NCBI RefSeq assembly: GCF_016925615.1
Contig: NZ_CP070499.1
Coordinates: 992,001-1,056,000, forward strand
Length of the DNA stretch: 64,000 nt
Direction: 5' to 3'
Source of the DNA: Natronosporangium hydrolyticum
GTDB lineage: Bacteria; Actinomycetota; Actinomycetes; Mycobacteriales; Micromonosporaceae
Position numbers and translations under genes: made by a program. Shown in pieces: positions 24,180-32,859 of the stretch. Numbering within the stretch: position 1 is the first letter of the stretch; every line of letters begins with the position of its first letter. Below the pieces are notes generated by a model. It made no database searches and was not told where the DNA came from. It worked only from the letters and a program-made list of their open reading frames with translations.

Positions 24180-24694
24180 CCCGGCGGCGGGTGGTAGCGC
24201 TGGTGGCCGCCGCCTCGACGCTCGTGGCGGCGGCGGTCACCGGCTGGCTGCTCCCGCAGCGGGCCGACCCGATCGACGGGCTGCACCTGCAGGTGTGGGA
24301 TCACGAGCGGGAAGCGGTCGCCTACCAGCGGCCGGTGGTTGCTGGTGAGACGTTCCAACTGCGGCACACCCACTCGGTGACCCGGCGGCCGGTGGTGGAG
24401 ACCTTCTCCATCACCGGCGCCGCGGGCATCGGCTTGGAGGAGCTGTGGTTCGACGAGTTCGGCCCGAACCTACCGGCCGGGCCCGAGCAGATCGGTTCGG
24501 TGACCACCACCTTCCACCGCGAGTCCGACGGTTTCCGGGTGGAGCATCATGGCCGGCTCCTACCGACCGTCCCATTGCGAGTAGGTAGCGCTTCAGTAGA
24601 TCATGTGTTGACCTTCCTCGACGGGGCCGACCTGCGGCTGCTGGAGATCGCCCGGGCAGGTGCGTACGTGGAGCTCCGGGTCACCGGAGGCTGA
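24176..24694 (+). CDS. DUF1850 protein of TAXI-TRAP system
   Basis: 172 residues, GTG start overlapping the binding-protein stop by four bases. An N-terminal hydrophobic segment at 6-25 is a signal anchor or signal peptide. The body has the DUF1850 pattern (AGETFQLRHTHSVTRRPVVE, then LEELWFDEFGPNLPAGPE). Genes of this family are often found between TAXI binding proteins and fused TRAP permeases, where they are thought to be accessory subunits with no assigned biochemical role. The order here is the standard one. Confidence 0.9.
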   Translation: MTRRRVVALVAAASTLVAAAVTGWLLPQRADPIDGLHLQVWDHEREAVAYQRPVVAGETFQLRHTHSVTRRPVVETFSITGAAGIGLEELWFDEFGPNLPAGPEQIGSVTTTFHRESDGFRVEHHGRLLPTVPLRVGSASVDHVLTFLDGADLRLLEIARAGAYVELRVTGG

Positions 24695-24707
24695 GACAGG
24701 AGAGACC

Positions 24708-27311
24708 GTGTCCGAACAGGTTCACCGCCGGCCGGTGCCCGAGCAGGGACCGGATCGCGGGGCCGGAGCCGAGCCCGAGCTCGGTCCGGGCCAGCCGGCA
24801 GTGGTCGACGATGACGCCGCCAAGCGTGACATCAGCCAGCTGGTGGCGGACCAAAGCTTCGCCGAGGCGGCGCCGAAGACCCGGAAGGACCAGCACGCCT
24901 TCTGGCGCGGGGTGGTCTTCCTCCTGGCGTTGGCGCTCAGCCTGTTCCACCTCTACACCGCGATCTTCGGCACGCTGCCCAGCCTGCAGCAGCGCACCTT
25001 CCATGTGGCGTTCGGGCTCGGGCTGATCTTCCTGATCTATCCCGCGTCCCGACCGCAAGGGCCGCGCCAGCTCTGGACCGGGTGGGCGCTCACCGGCCTG
25101 GGGCTGTTCCTGCTGGCCTACCTTTATGTGACCGGTCAGGCCTACCCCTACATCCTGATTCCGGCGGCGGTCGTGCTGGTGGTGGTGCAGGCAGCCCGGC
25201 ACCTGCCGCTGCGGTTGTGGGGGATGCCGCTGGCCGACATCCTGCTGTCGCTACTCGGCTTCGCCGCCGGGTTGTACCTCTTCTTCGACGTGGACACCTT
25301 GCTGCGCTCGGCGGGCCGGGTGCCCACGGTCGACGCGTCGGTGACGCCGTTCTTCTGGGCCGGCACGGTCGGGATTCTGCTGGTGCTGGTGGCGGCGCAG
25401 CGGGCGATCGGCTCAGCCCTGACCATCCTGGCGGCGATCATGCTGGTCTACGCCTACGTGGGGCCGTACCTGCCGGGGTTTCTCGCCCATGGCGGCTACT
25501 CGGTGGACCGGATCGTCGCCAGTTCGTTCCTGGGCTCCGAGGGGGTGTTCGGCACTCCGATCGCGGTCTCTGCCACCTTCATCTTCCTCTTCATGATCTT
25601 CGCCGCGATGCTGCAGCGGACCGGGATGGAGAAGTTCTTCACCCGGTTGGCGTTGGGGCTGGCCGGCGGTTACACCGGCGGCACCGCCAAGGTGGGCGTG
25701 CTGACGAGCGCCTTCTCCGGCACCATCACCGGCAGTTCGGTGGCGAATACCGTCTCGAACGGTGCGTTCACGATCCCGATGATGCGCCGCTCCGGCTTCA
25801 AGCGGGACTTTGCCGGGGCGGTCGAGGCGGCCTCCTCGACCGGCGGCCAGTTCGCCCCGCCGATCATGGGGGCCGCCGCCTTCATCATGATCGAGATGAC
25901 CGGGATCCCGTACATCGAGATCATCAAGGCGGCGGCGATCCCGGCGGTGCTCTTCTTCGTCGCGCAGTTCATCGTGATCCACTTCGAGGCGAAGAAGCAG
26001 GGCATCCGGGGCCTACCCCGGGAGCAGCTGCCGAGCGTCCGCCGGCTGCTGGCGATCCAGGGGTACCTGCTCGCCCCGATCATCCTGATCTTCGTCATTC
26101 TGGCCTCCGGGTTCACCCCGATGCGGGCCGCGCTGTGGGCGATCGGTGCCACCATCGTGATCAACATCGTGGTCCAGCTCGGCGCCCTGGTCGTTGGCGC
26201 GGCCCGCCGCGATCCGCCGCCGCTGGAGCCCGGGGCGGCTGATCTGGCATCGGCGCCGAGCCGCGAGGAGCCGGCACCCCCGGCGGTTGAGCCAGCGAGC
26301 GGTGCGGGGCTGCGCCGCGTCGTTCGCAGGCTGAGGTTGGTCGCTGGGCAGATCTGGTGGCGCGGGCGGTTGTGGAGCCACCGCCTGCGGCGCCGGGGTT
26401 ACGAGTGGCAGCGGCGACAGCGACTGCGCTGGCGGCGATGGCTGGCGGATGCTCCACCGTGGGTGAGGGGCGCGGTTGCGCAGTGGCGTAACGTGGACGA
26501 CAAGCTCACCCCGGGCCGGCTGCTCGAAGGGTTGGTAGACGCGGCCCGGATCGCGTTGCCGATCATCGCCGCCTGTGCCGCCGCCGGGTTGATCGCCGGA
26601 GTGATCACCTTGACCGGCCTCGGGCTGAAGCTGGTGGGCGAACTGACCTCGCTCGCGGGCGAGATCGCCGGCGTATTGAACGTCGTCGGCGGTTGGTTGA
26701 ACCTGCCGGAGGTCGGGGTCACCGGCCTGTTGATCATCACCATGTTCCTGGTGATGATCTCCTGCCTGATCCTGGGCATCGGCGTGCCGACCACCGCGAA
26801 CTACGTCATCACCGCCACCCTGGCGGCGCCGGTGCTGATCGCGTTCGACGCGGTGCCGCTGCTGGCGGCGCACATGTTCGTCTACTACTTCGGGGTGATG
26901 GCCGACATCACCCCGCCGGTCTGCCTCGCCGCGTACGCGGCATCCGGGATCTCCGGTGGTAACCCGCTGCGGACCGGAGTGTGGTCGTTCCGGATCGCCA
27001 TCTCCGGCTTCATCGTGCCGTACATGTTCGTGCTGAACCCGCAGCTGTTGCTGCTCGACGTCACCTGGAGCGGGGCGATAGCGGTGGTGGCCACCGCCTT
27101 GGTGGGGGTGACCGCGCTCGGTGCCGCGGTCGCCGGCTACCTGGACCGGCCGCTGCACTGGGGGACCCGGATCCTGCTGCTGGTCGCCAGCCTGAGCCTG
27201 CTCGGCGGTGGGCTGGCCAGCGACGCGTTCGGGTTCGCGCTGTTCGTCGCGGTCTTCGGTTACCACTACTGGACCGGGCGGGACCGGCCGGCGCCGGATC
27301 GGGTGGGCTGA
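24708..27311 (+). CDS. Fused 4TM/12TM TRAP transporter permease (DctQM type)
   Basis: 867 residues from the GTG at 24708 with GGAGAG upstream; an in-frame ATG at 24660 lies within the previous gene. A hydrophilic N-terminus of about 70 residues precedes many TM segments. The DctM signature is clear in KVGVLTSAFSGTITGSSVAN and in SSTGGQFAPPIMGAAAFIMI, and the second half has CLILGIGVPTTANYVITATL and YYFGVMADITPPVCLAAYAA. Unusually, a long cytoplasmic insert at about 500-605, Pro/Ala-rich then Arg/Trp-rich, separates the two halves of the M domain. It forms a secondary, Na+ or H+ driven importer with the TAXI protein. Confidence 0.93.
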   Translation: MSEQVHRRPVPEQGPDRGAGAEPELGPGQPAVVDDDAAKRDISQLVADQSFAEAAPKTRKDQHAFWRGVVFLLALALSLFHLYTAIFGTLPSLQQRTFHVAFGLGLIFLIYPASRPQGPRQLWTGWALTGLGLFLLAYLYVTGQAYPYILIPAAVVLVVVQAARHLPLRLWGMPLADILLSLLGFAAGLYLFFDVDTLLRSAGRVPTVDASVTPFFWAGTVGILLVLVAAQRAIGSALTILAAIMLVYAYVGPYLPGFLAHGGYSVDRIVASSFLGSEGVFGTPIAVSATFIFLFMIFAAMLQRTGMEKFFTRLALGLAGGYTGGTAKVGVLTSAFSGTITGSSVANTVSNGAFTIPMMRRSGFKRDFAGAVEAASSTGGQFAPPIMGAAAFIMIEMTGIPYIEIIKAAAIPAVLFFVAQFIVIHFEAKKQGIRGLPREQLPSVRRLLAIQGYLLAPIILIFVILASGFTPMRAALWAIGATIVINIVVQLGALVVGAARRDPPPLEPGAADLASAPSREEPAPPAVEPASGAGLRRVVRRLRLVAGQIWWRGRLWSHRLRRRGYEWQRRQRLRWRRWLADAPPWVRGAVAQWRNVDDKLTPGRLLEGLVDAARIALPIIAACAAAGLIAGVITLTGLGLKLVGELTSLAGEIAGVLNVVGGWLNLPEVGVTGLLIITMFLVMISCLILGIGVPTTANYVITATLAAPVLIAFDAVPLLAAHMFVYYFGVMADITPPVCLAAYAASGISGGNPLRTGVWSFRIAISGFIVPYMFVLNPQLLLLDVTWSGAIAVVATALVGVTALGAAVAGYLDRPLHWGTRILLLVASLSLLGGGLASDAFGFALFVAVFGYHYWTGRDRPAPDRVG

Positions 27312-27320
27312 GCCGAGTAC

Positions 27321-27360
27321 GGGGAGGGGCGTGGTGGGCAGGACCGCCACACCCCTCCCC
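27321..27360 (+). terminator. Hairpin after TRAP operon
   Basis: GGGGAGGGG with following GTGG (27321-27334) pairs with 27347-27360 with one mismatch, loop 12 nt, ten bases after the permease stop. Confidence 0.65.
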
Positions 27361-27393
27361 GTAACGGTGTACGGTCGGCGAGTGTCGGCAATC

Positions 27394-28734
27394 ATGACGC
27401 CCGAGATCCCGGGGACCAGCTACCCAGTGGAGCGAACCACCCTCGACAACGGGCTGCGGGTGGTGTTCGCGCCCGAGCGCAGCGCCCCGGTGGTGTCGGT
27501 GTCGGTCCTCTACGACGTCGGCATCCGCTCCGAGCCGCCCGGCCGCAGCGGCTTCGCGCACCTCTTCGAGCACCTGATGTTCCAGGGCTCGGCGAACCTG
27601 GAGAAGCTGGCCCACTTTCGCTATGTGCAGGGCTCCGGCGGCACCTTCAACGGCTCCACTCACCTGGACTACACCGACTACTACGAGACGCTGCCGGCCG
27701 GTGGCCTGGAACGGGCGCTGTTTCTGGAGTCCGACCGGATGCGCGGTCCCACCCTCACCGAGGCGAATCTGCGCAACCAGGTCGACGTGGTCAAGGAAGA
27801 GATCCGGGTGAACGTGCTGAACCGGCCGTACGGCGGGTTTCCGTTCCTGACGCTCCCGCCGGTGATCTTCGATACCTTCCCGAACGCCCACGACGGGTAC
27901 GGCTCGTTCGGTGATCTTGAGGCGGCCACGGTCGCCGATGCTGCGGAGTTCTTCGAGACCTACTACGCCGCCGGCAACGCAGTGCTGACGCTCGCCGGCG
28001 ACTTCGACCCTGACCACGCCATCCGGCTGGTCGAGCAGCACTTCGGCGACGTGCCAGCGCGGCCGGCGCCGGCGCGGCCGAGCTTCGCCGAGCCGGATCT
28101 GGCCGCCGAGGCGCGGGCCGAGTATGAAGACCGGCTGGCGCCGCTGCCCGCGGTCGCCGCCGCCTGGCGGGTGCCGGACCCGCTGCGGGATTTCGCCGGC
28201 TACCTGCCGTACGTGGTGCTGGCCGAGGTGCTCACCGACGGTGACGCCTCCCGGCTGGTCTCCCGATTGGTGTTGCGGGACCGCTCGGTGACCAGCATCG
28301 GTGGTTACATCGGCTTCCTCGGCGAACCGTTCGGTGTCCGCGACCCTACGGTGCTGCTGCTGCGGGCGCACCTGCCGCCGGGCGGCTCGGTCGACCCGGT
28401 GCTCGCCACGATCGACGAGGAGCTGCAGCGGTTGGCGACCGACGGGATCACCGAAGCGGAGCTGCGGCGGGTGCAGGCACGGATGGCCACCCACCTGCTG
28501 CGGGACGCTGATGGCGTGTTGGGGAGAGGGTTGTCGATGGCGGTGCTGGAGCTGCAACGAGGCGACCCGGCGATGATCAACGACCTGCCCCGGCTGCTCG
28601 GTGCGGTAACCCCCGATCAGGTGGTCGCGGCCGCCGCGACCCTCCGGCCGGAGCGTCGGGCCAGCCAGAGCGTCCTGCCGGGGGCGGCGCAGAGCAGCCC
28701 GGACGCCATCGCCGCCGCGGCGGGTGCGGCATGA
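27394..28734 (+). CDS. M16 zinc metallopeptidase, catalytic subunit
   Basis: 446 residues from the ATG at 27394 (a GTG at 27382 is an alternative). The inverted zinc motif HLFEH at 56-60 is intact, with the downstream Glu in NQVDVVKEEIRVN. The pitrilysin-like second domain follows. M16B enzymes act as heterodimers of an active HXXEH subunit and an inactive partner, and the partner follows with an ATGA overlap. The substrate is not known; related pairs process peptides in the cytoplasm or periplasm. No signal peptide is visible, so it is cytoplasmic. Confidence 0.93.
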   Translation: MTPEIPGTSYPVERTTLDNGLRVVFAPERSAPVVSVSVLYDVGIRSEPPGRSGFAHLFEHLMFQGSANLEKLAHFRYVQGSGGTFNGSTHLDYTDYYETLPAGGLERALFLESDRMRGPTLTEANLRNQVDVVKEEIRVNVLNRPYGGFPFLTLPPVIFDTFPNAHDGYGSFGDLEAATVADAAEFFETYYAAGNAVLTLAGDFDPDHAIRLVEQHFGDVPARPAPARPSFAEPDLAAEARAEYEDRLAPLPAVAAAWRVPDPLRDFAGYLPYVVLAEVLTDGDASRLVSRLVLRDRSVTSIGGYIGFLGEPFGVRDPTVLLLRAHLPPGGSVDPVLATIDEELQRLATDGITEAELRRVQARMATHLLRDADGVLGRGLSMAVLELQRGDPAMINDLPRLLGAVTPDQVVAAAATLRPERRASQSVLPGAAQSSPDAIAAAAGAA

Positions 28735-30044
28735 GGCCGGTGCCGGAGCTCGGGCCGCTCGGGGAGCTGACCCTGCCCGACTCGGCGGAGCAGCAGCTGC
28801 CCAACGGGCTCACCGTGATCGCACTGCGTCGGCCCAGCGTGCCGCTGGTCGAGCTGCGGCTGCGAGTGCCGTTCGGGGGCGCTGACCTGGCGGCCAGTTC
28901 GGTGCTGACCCAGACCATGCTCTCGGGTACCAGCCAACGGACCAACCTGGAGATCGCTGCCGAGCTGCAGGCGGTCGGCGGCGCGCTCGGGGTGGGAGTC
29001 GATCCCGACCGGCTGCTGGTCTCCGGCAACGCGTTGGTGAGCGGGCTCGATCGGGTGCTGGAGCTGCTGGCGCACGTGTTGACCGAGGCTCGTTATCCGG
29101 CCGAGGAGGTGGTCACCGAGCGGGAACGGCTCGCTGACCGGATCCAGGTCGCCCGCAGCCAGCCGTCACACCTGGTCCGGAAGACATTGCTGCGACGGAT
29201 GTTCGGCGACCACCCGTACGCGGTGCAGACGCCGGAGCCGGAGCAGGTACGCGACGTCGACACCGCGGTGTTGCGGCAACTGCACGCTGGCCGGGTGCAT
29301 CCGGCCGGGGCAACCCTGGTGCTGGTGGGGGACCTGCGGCCGGCGGAGGCGTTGGCGGCCGCGGTGCGGGCGCTGAGTGACTGGGACGGTGGCGCGCCGC
29401 CGGTGTCGTTGCCGGCCGCTCCGCCGCTGCGCCCGGGGCCGTTGCTGGTCGCCGATCGGCCGGACGCGGTGCAGTCGTCGCTGCGGATGGCGCTGCCGGC
29501 GGTGGGGCGGACCCATCCGGACCATGCGGCGCTGCAGCTGGCCAATCTGGTCTTCGGTGGTTACTTTTCGTCGCGTTGGGTCGAGAACATCCGCGAGGAC
29601 AAGGGCTACACGTACGGCCCGCATTCGGGTGTGGAGCATTCGGTCGCTGGCTCGTCGTTGGTGATCGCGGCGGAGGTGGCGACCGAGGTCACCGCGCCCG
29701 CGTTGCTGGAGACCTACTACGAGCTGGGCCGCTTGGCCAACGGCGCGCCGACCGAGTCGGAGCTGGAGCAGGCCCGGCAGTACGCGCTCGGCACCGTCCA
29801 GCTGGGGCTGGCGACGCAGTCCGGGTTGGCCGGGCTGGCGAGCACCTACGCCGGCTTCGGGCTGCGACTGGACTATCTGGAGCATCACGTCAAGGCGTTG
29901 GCGACCGCGACCGTGGCTGATGTTGCGGCGGCGGCGAGTCGGTACCTGGCGCCCGCGAAGGCGGTGACGGTGGTGCTCGGGGACGCCACGGTGGTCGAGG
30001 CGCCGTTGGCGACGTTGACGCCGGTGACTCGCGAGCCGGTATGA
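28731..30044 (+). CDS. M16-family non-catalytic partner subunit
   Basis: 437 residues, ATG overlapping the previous stop by four bases. It has the M16 fold but no HXXEH: the corresponding place reads ASSVLTQTMLSGTSQRT. It keeps the R/Y region (VENIREDKGYTYGPHSG) that completes substrate binding in the two-subunit M16B enzymes. It therefore most likely dimerises with the upstream catalytic subunit. Its stop overlaps the ATG of nudC. Confidence 0.92.
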   Translation: MRPVPELGPLGELTLPDSAEQQLPNGLTVIALRRPSVPLVELRLRVPFGGADLAASSVLTQTMLSGTSQRTNLEIAAELQAVGGALGVGVDPDRLLVSGNALVSGLDRVLELLAHVLTEARYPAEEVVTERERLADRIQVARSQPSHLVRKTLLRRMFGDHPYAVQTPEPEQVRDVDTAVLRQLHAGRVHPAGATLVLVGDLRPAEALAAAVRALSDWDGGAPPVSLPAAPPLRPGPLLVADRPDAVQSSLRMALPAVGRTHPDHAALQLANLVFGGYFSSRWVENIREDKGYTYGPHSGVEHSVAGSSLVIAAEVATEVTAPALLETYYELGRLANGAPTESELEQARQYALGTVQLGLATQSGLAGLASTYAGFGLRLDYLEHHVKALATATVADVAAAASRYLAPAKAVTVVLGDATVVEAPLATLTPVTREPV

Positions 30045-31147
30045 CCGGACCGTCCAGGCCCACCGCCGCGCGGGAGAACATCGCGCGCCAGGCCGCTGGT
30101 GGCCAGGCCACTGCGGGGCAGGCCACTGCGGGGCAGGCCGCGGGGCACCGGGCGGCCCCGGGGCAGATCAGTGTGCCGCAGATCCCGGCCGGACCTCCGC
30201 TGGCGCGAGCCGGGGTGGACCGGGCGGCGTTGCGGCGAGGAGACCCGCAGTGGTTGGCCGAGGCGTGGTCGCGAAGCCGCGTGTTGGTGGTCGATCCGAA
30301 GGGTCGGGCGTTCTGCGCCGCCGCCGACTCGGCGACCCCGGAGCTGGTCTTCAGCTCGGCCGAGGCCGCACCCGCCGGCGAGCGGTTCTTTCTGGGGCAG
30401 GATCAGGCGGGCGTCCCGTACTTCGCCGTGGTCTCGGAGTCGCCCACGCCACCACATGCCGGCGCGAGGTTGGTGTCGTTGCGGGAGGTGGGGGCGGAGC
30501 TCAACGATCGCGACGCCGGCCTACTCACCACCGCCGCCTCGTTGGTGAACTGGCACGCCCGTCATCGGTTCTCGCCGATGACCGGGGAGGCCACCACCCC
30601 GGCGGACGGTGGTTGGATCCGGGTGGACTCCGCAGGCCAACACCTCTTTCCGCGGACCGACCCGGCAGTGATCATGTTGATCCACGACGGGGTGGCCGGC
30701 CCTGCCGGGCAGTGTCTGTTGGCCCGGAACGCCACCTGGCGGCACCGCCCGGGGGGTAGACGGTTCTTCTCCATCCTCGCCGGCTTCGTCGAGCCCGGTG
30801 AGTCCGCCGAGGCGGCGGTGGTCCGCGAGGTGTACGAGGAGGTCGGGGTGCCCGTCTCGGGCCTGCGCTACCAGGCCAGCCAGGCGTGGCCGTACCCCGG
30901 CTCGCTGATGTTGGGGTTCACCGGTGTCGGGGACCCGGCGCAGCCGCTGCGACTGGAGCCCACCGAGATCGCGGAGGCGCGGTGGTTCACCCGCGCCGAG
31001 GTGGCGGCGCTGCTGCCGGAGCGGCCGGATCCGACCGGGGCGCCGTACGGGGAGGCGCCGGCGGGTTCGCCGCTGGCCCTGCCCGGGCCGGCCTCGATCG
31101 CGCACTACCTGATCCACGGCTGGGTGGCGGAGTTGGAGCAGAGTTAA
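30041..31147 (+). CDS. nudC: NADH pyrophosphatase NudC (Nudix hydrolase)
   Basis: 368 residues, ATG overlapping the M16 stop. The Nudix box is complete (GFVEPGESAEAAVVREVYEEVG), followed by the NudC-specific SQAWPYPGS, a variant of SQPWPFPxS. The zinc-ribbon region before the box (WHARHRFSPMTGEATTPADG) lacks the four Cys of the E. coli enzyme. An N-terminal Ala/Gly/Gln repeat (GGQATAGQATAGQ) is a local addition. NudC cleaves NAD(H) and removes NAD caps from RNA. It matches Rv3199c in the Rv3193c-3202c neighbourhood. Confidence 0.92.
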   Translation: MTGPSRPTAARENIARQAAGGQATAGQATAGQAAGHRAAPGQISVPQIPAGPPLARAGVDRAALRRGDPQWLAEAWSRSRVLVVDPKGRAFCAAADSATPELVFSSAEAAPAGERFFLGQDQAGVPYFAVVSESPTPPHAGARLVSLREVGAELNDRDAGLLTTAASLVNWHARHRFSPMTGEATTPADGGWIRVDSAGQHLFPRTDPAVIMLIHDGVAGPAGQCLLARNATWRHRPGGRRFFSILAGFVEPGESAEAAVVREVYEEVGVPVSGLRYQASQAWPYPGSLMLGFTGVGDPAQPLRLEPTEIAEARWFTRAEVAALLPERPDPTGAPYGEAPAGSPLALPGPASIAHYLIHGWVAELEQS

Positions 31148-31159
31148 CTGGGTGGCGTC

Positions 31160-31219
31160 TCGAAGCGTAGCTTTCGAAAGATCTCTTGCGAAGGGATCCT
31201 TTCGAAAGCTAAGCTTCGA
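31160..31219. promoter_or_regulatory. 60-bp near-perfect palindromic operator of the regulator-ABC operon
   Basis: The outer arms 31160-31180 and 31199-31219 are 21-bp inverted copies matching at 20 positions. Each contains the self-complementary CTTTCGAAAG. The 18-bp middle (31181-31198) is itself nearly palindromic (GATCTCTT against AAGGGATC). The block ends two bases before the regulator ATG. Confidence 0.88.
31186..31215 (+). promoter_or_regulatory. Predicted leaderless promoter inside the operator
   Basis: TTGCGA at 31186-31191 and TAAGCT at 31210-31215 are separated by 18 bp, placing the start of transcription at the A of the ATG at 31222. There is no Shine-Dalgarno. Binding of the regulator to the palindrome would cover both elements. 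Confidence 0.6.
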
Positions 31220-31221
31220 GC

Positions 31222-31890
31222 ATGTCTGAGGATGAACCGGCAGCCTCCGTCGATGGCGCCAACGCAGCGCTGCCACATCGGGAGCTGAGCGATCCGCGGC
31301 AGTTGCGGGCGTTGTCCCATCCGGTGCGGATGGGGATCATCGACCAGTTGTTGACGTATGGCCCGCTCACCGCTACTGAGTTGGGGCAACGGCTGGGGGA
31401 GTCGGCGTCGAACTGCTCCTGGCACCTCCGTCTACTCGCCAAGCACGGGGTGGTCGAGGAGGCCGAGCGGGGCACCGGCCGGCAGCGTCCCTGGCGATAC
31501 GTGCCGCAGGCGGTCAGCGTCGCGGCCGAGTCGGCTGAGCCGGGCTTCGCGACCGCCCGGGAGGCGCTCATCGACACCCTGATCGCCCGGGATCTGGAGT
31601 CGTGGCGGGCCTGGCAGCAGCAGCGGGCCAGCGAGCCCGAGCCATGGCGGGACACCGGCATCACCTGCCAGGTCAACTACGCCTGGCTGGACGCTGACGA
31701 GTTCGCCGAGTTCCGGCGGGAGCTGCTGGAGGTGGTCGACCGGCACCTGCTGCCCCGGTTGGAGCGGATAGACCCCGAGCAGCGGCCAGCCGGTGCCCGG
31801 CCGGTCCGGTTCCTCGCCCTCGGGGCGCCGAGCGGCCCCGTCTACCAACCCGCCGAAGCGCCCGAGTCGGCCGAGCCCGAGGGAGAGTGA
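31222..31890 (+). CDS. ArsR-like winged-helix transcriptional regulator
   Basis: 222 residues. HTH_20-type winged helix at about 25-95 (LRALSHPVRMGIIDQLLTYG, then ASNCSWHLRLLAKHGVVEEA). The C-terminal part (about 110-200) is acidic with a conserved-looking LDADEFAEFRRELLEVVDRH and no metal-site Cys cluster. The gene starts two bases after a 60-bp palindrome, which makes autoregulation very likely. It is followed at three bases by an ABC ATPase and an ABC-2 permease, so it probably controls an exporter of an antimicrobial or lipid-like compound. Translation is predicted to be leaderless. Confidence 0.9.
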   Translation: MSEDEPAASVDGANAALPHRELSDPRQLRALSHPVRMGIIDQLLTYGPLTATELGQRLGESASNCSWHLRLLAKHGVVEEAERGTGRQRPWRYVPQAVSVAAESAEPGFATAREALIDTLIARDLESWRAWQQQRASEPEPWRDTGITCQVNYAWLDADEFAEFRRELLEVVDRHLLPRLERIDPEQRPAGARPVRFLALGAPSGPVYQPAEAPESAEPEGE

Positions 31891-31893
31891 CGA

Positions 31894-32859
31894 GTGTTAC
31901 TGGAGATCGATAACCTGGTCAAGGTCTACCGGCGCGGCGTGCGCGCCAACGACGGCATCAGCCTCGGGGTCGAGGCGGGCGAGGTGCTGGGCCTGCTGGG
32001 CCACAACGGGGCCGGCAAGACCACCCTGCTCAATCAGGTGGTGGGGCTGGCGAGGCCGACCTCCGGCCGGATCCGGATCGACGGCACCGACCCGGTCACC
32101 GATCCCGCATCCGCCCGGCGGCTCTGTTCCCTGCAGCCGCAGGCGCATGCGCCGCTCAACGGCGTAACCCCGCGGCAGGCGATCGAGATCATGGCGCGGA
32201 TCCGGGGCGCCAGCCGTAAGCGGGCCCGCCAGCGCGCCGACGAGTTGTTGACCGCCCTGGACCTGTCTGCGTGGGCAAACACCGTCGGCGAGCGACTCTC
32301 CGGCGGTGTCCGCCGACTCACCGCGTTCTGTATGGCGGCGGCCGAGCCGGGTCGGGTGGTGATGTTCGACGAGCCGACCAACGATGTGGACCCGGTGCGC
32401 CGGCGGCTGCTATGGCAACAGGTGACGGCGCTCGCCGAGCAGGGCTGCGCGGTGGTGCTGGTAACCCACAACGTGGTCGAGGCGGAGCGGGCGGTGCAAC
32501 GGCTGGTGGTGCTGGACCGCGGCCGGGTGGTGGCGCAGGGCACCCCGGCCCAGCTGCGCGGTGACCGGGCGGCCCGGTTCCGGCTGGAGGTGCTCGCGGT
32601 CGACGATCAGGCCGCGGGCGCGCTCGCCGCCGAGTACGTTGGCGCAGCCCCAGCGGTGGTGAGCGGCCGCCGGGTGGTGACCCCGATCCGCGCCGACGAC
32701 GCGGCGGGCGCGCTGGCGTGGGCGCAGCAACAGCAGGCGGTCGGCCGGGTGGACGAGTTCTCCGTCTCGCCGGTGAGCCTGGAAGACATCTACATCTCGC
32801 TGGTCGGCGCCGAAGGCGGCGCGGAGGAGGAACGGGATCGTGCCGAACTGGCTGCGTAG
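31894..32859 (+). CDS. ABC transporter ATP-binding protein
   Basis: 321 residues from a GTG. Walker A GHNGAGKTT, Q-loop CSLQPQAHAP, signature LSGGVRRL (Val in place of the usual Gln), Walker B VVMFDEPTNDVDP, and the H-loop VTHNV. The tail of about 110 residues is typical of ABC-2 drug or polysaccharide exporters. It works with the permease encoded 20 bases within its 3' end. Regulation is probably by the ArsR-like protein encoded just upstream. Confidence 0.94.
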   Translation: MLLEIDNLVKVYRRGVRANDGISLGVEAGEVLGLLGHNGAGKTTLLNQVVGLARPTSGRIRIDGTDPVTDPASARRLCSLQPQAHAPLNGVTPRQAIEIMARIRGASRKRARQRADELLTALDLSAWANTVGERLSGGVRRLTAFCMAAAEPGRVVMFDEPTNDVDPVRRRLLWQQVTALAEQGCAVVLVTHNVVEAERAVQRLVVLDRGRVVAQGTPAQLRGDRAARFRLEVLAVDDQAAGALAAEYVGAAPAVVSGRRVVTPIRADDAAGALAWAQQQQAVGRVDEFSVSPVSLEDIYISLVGAEGGAEEERDRAELAA

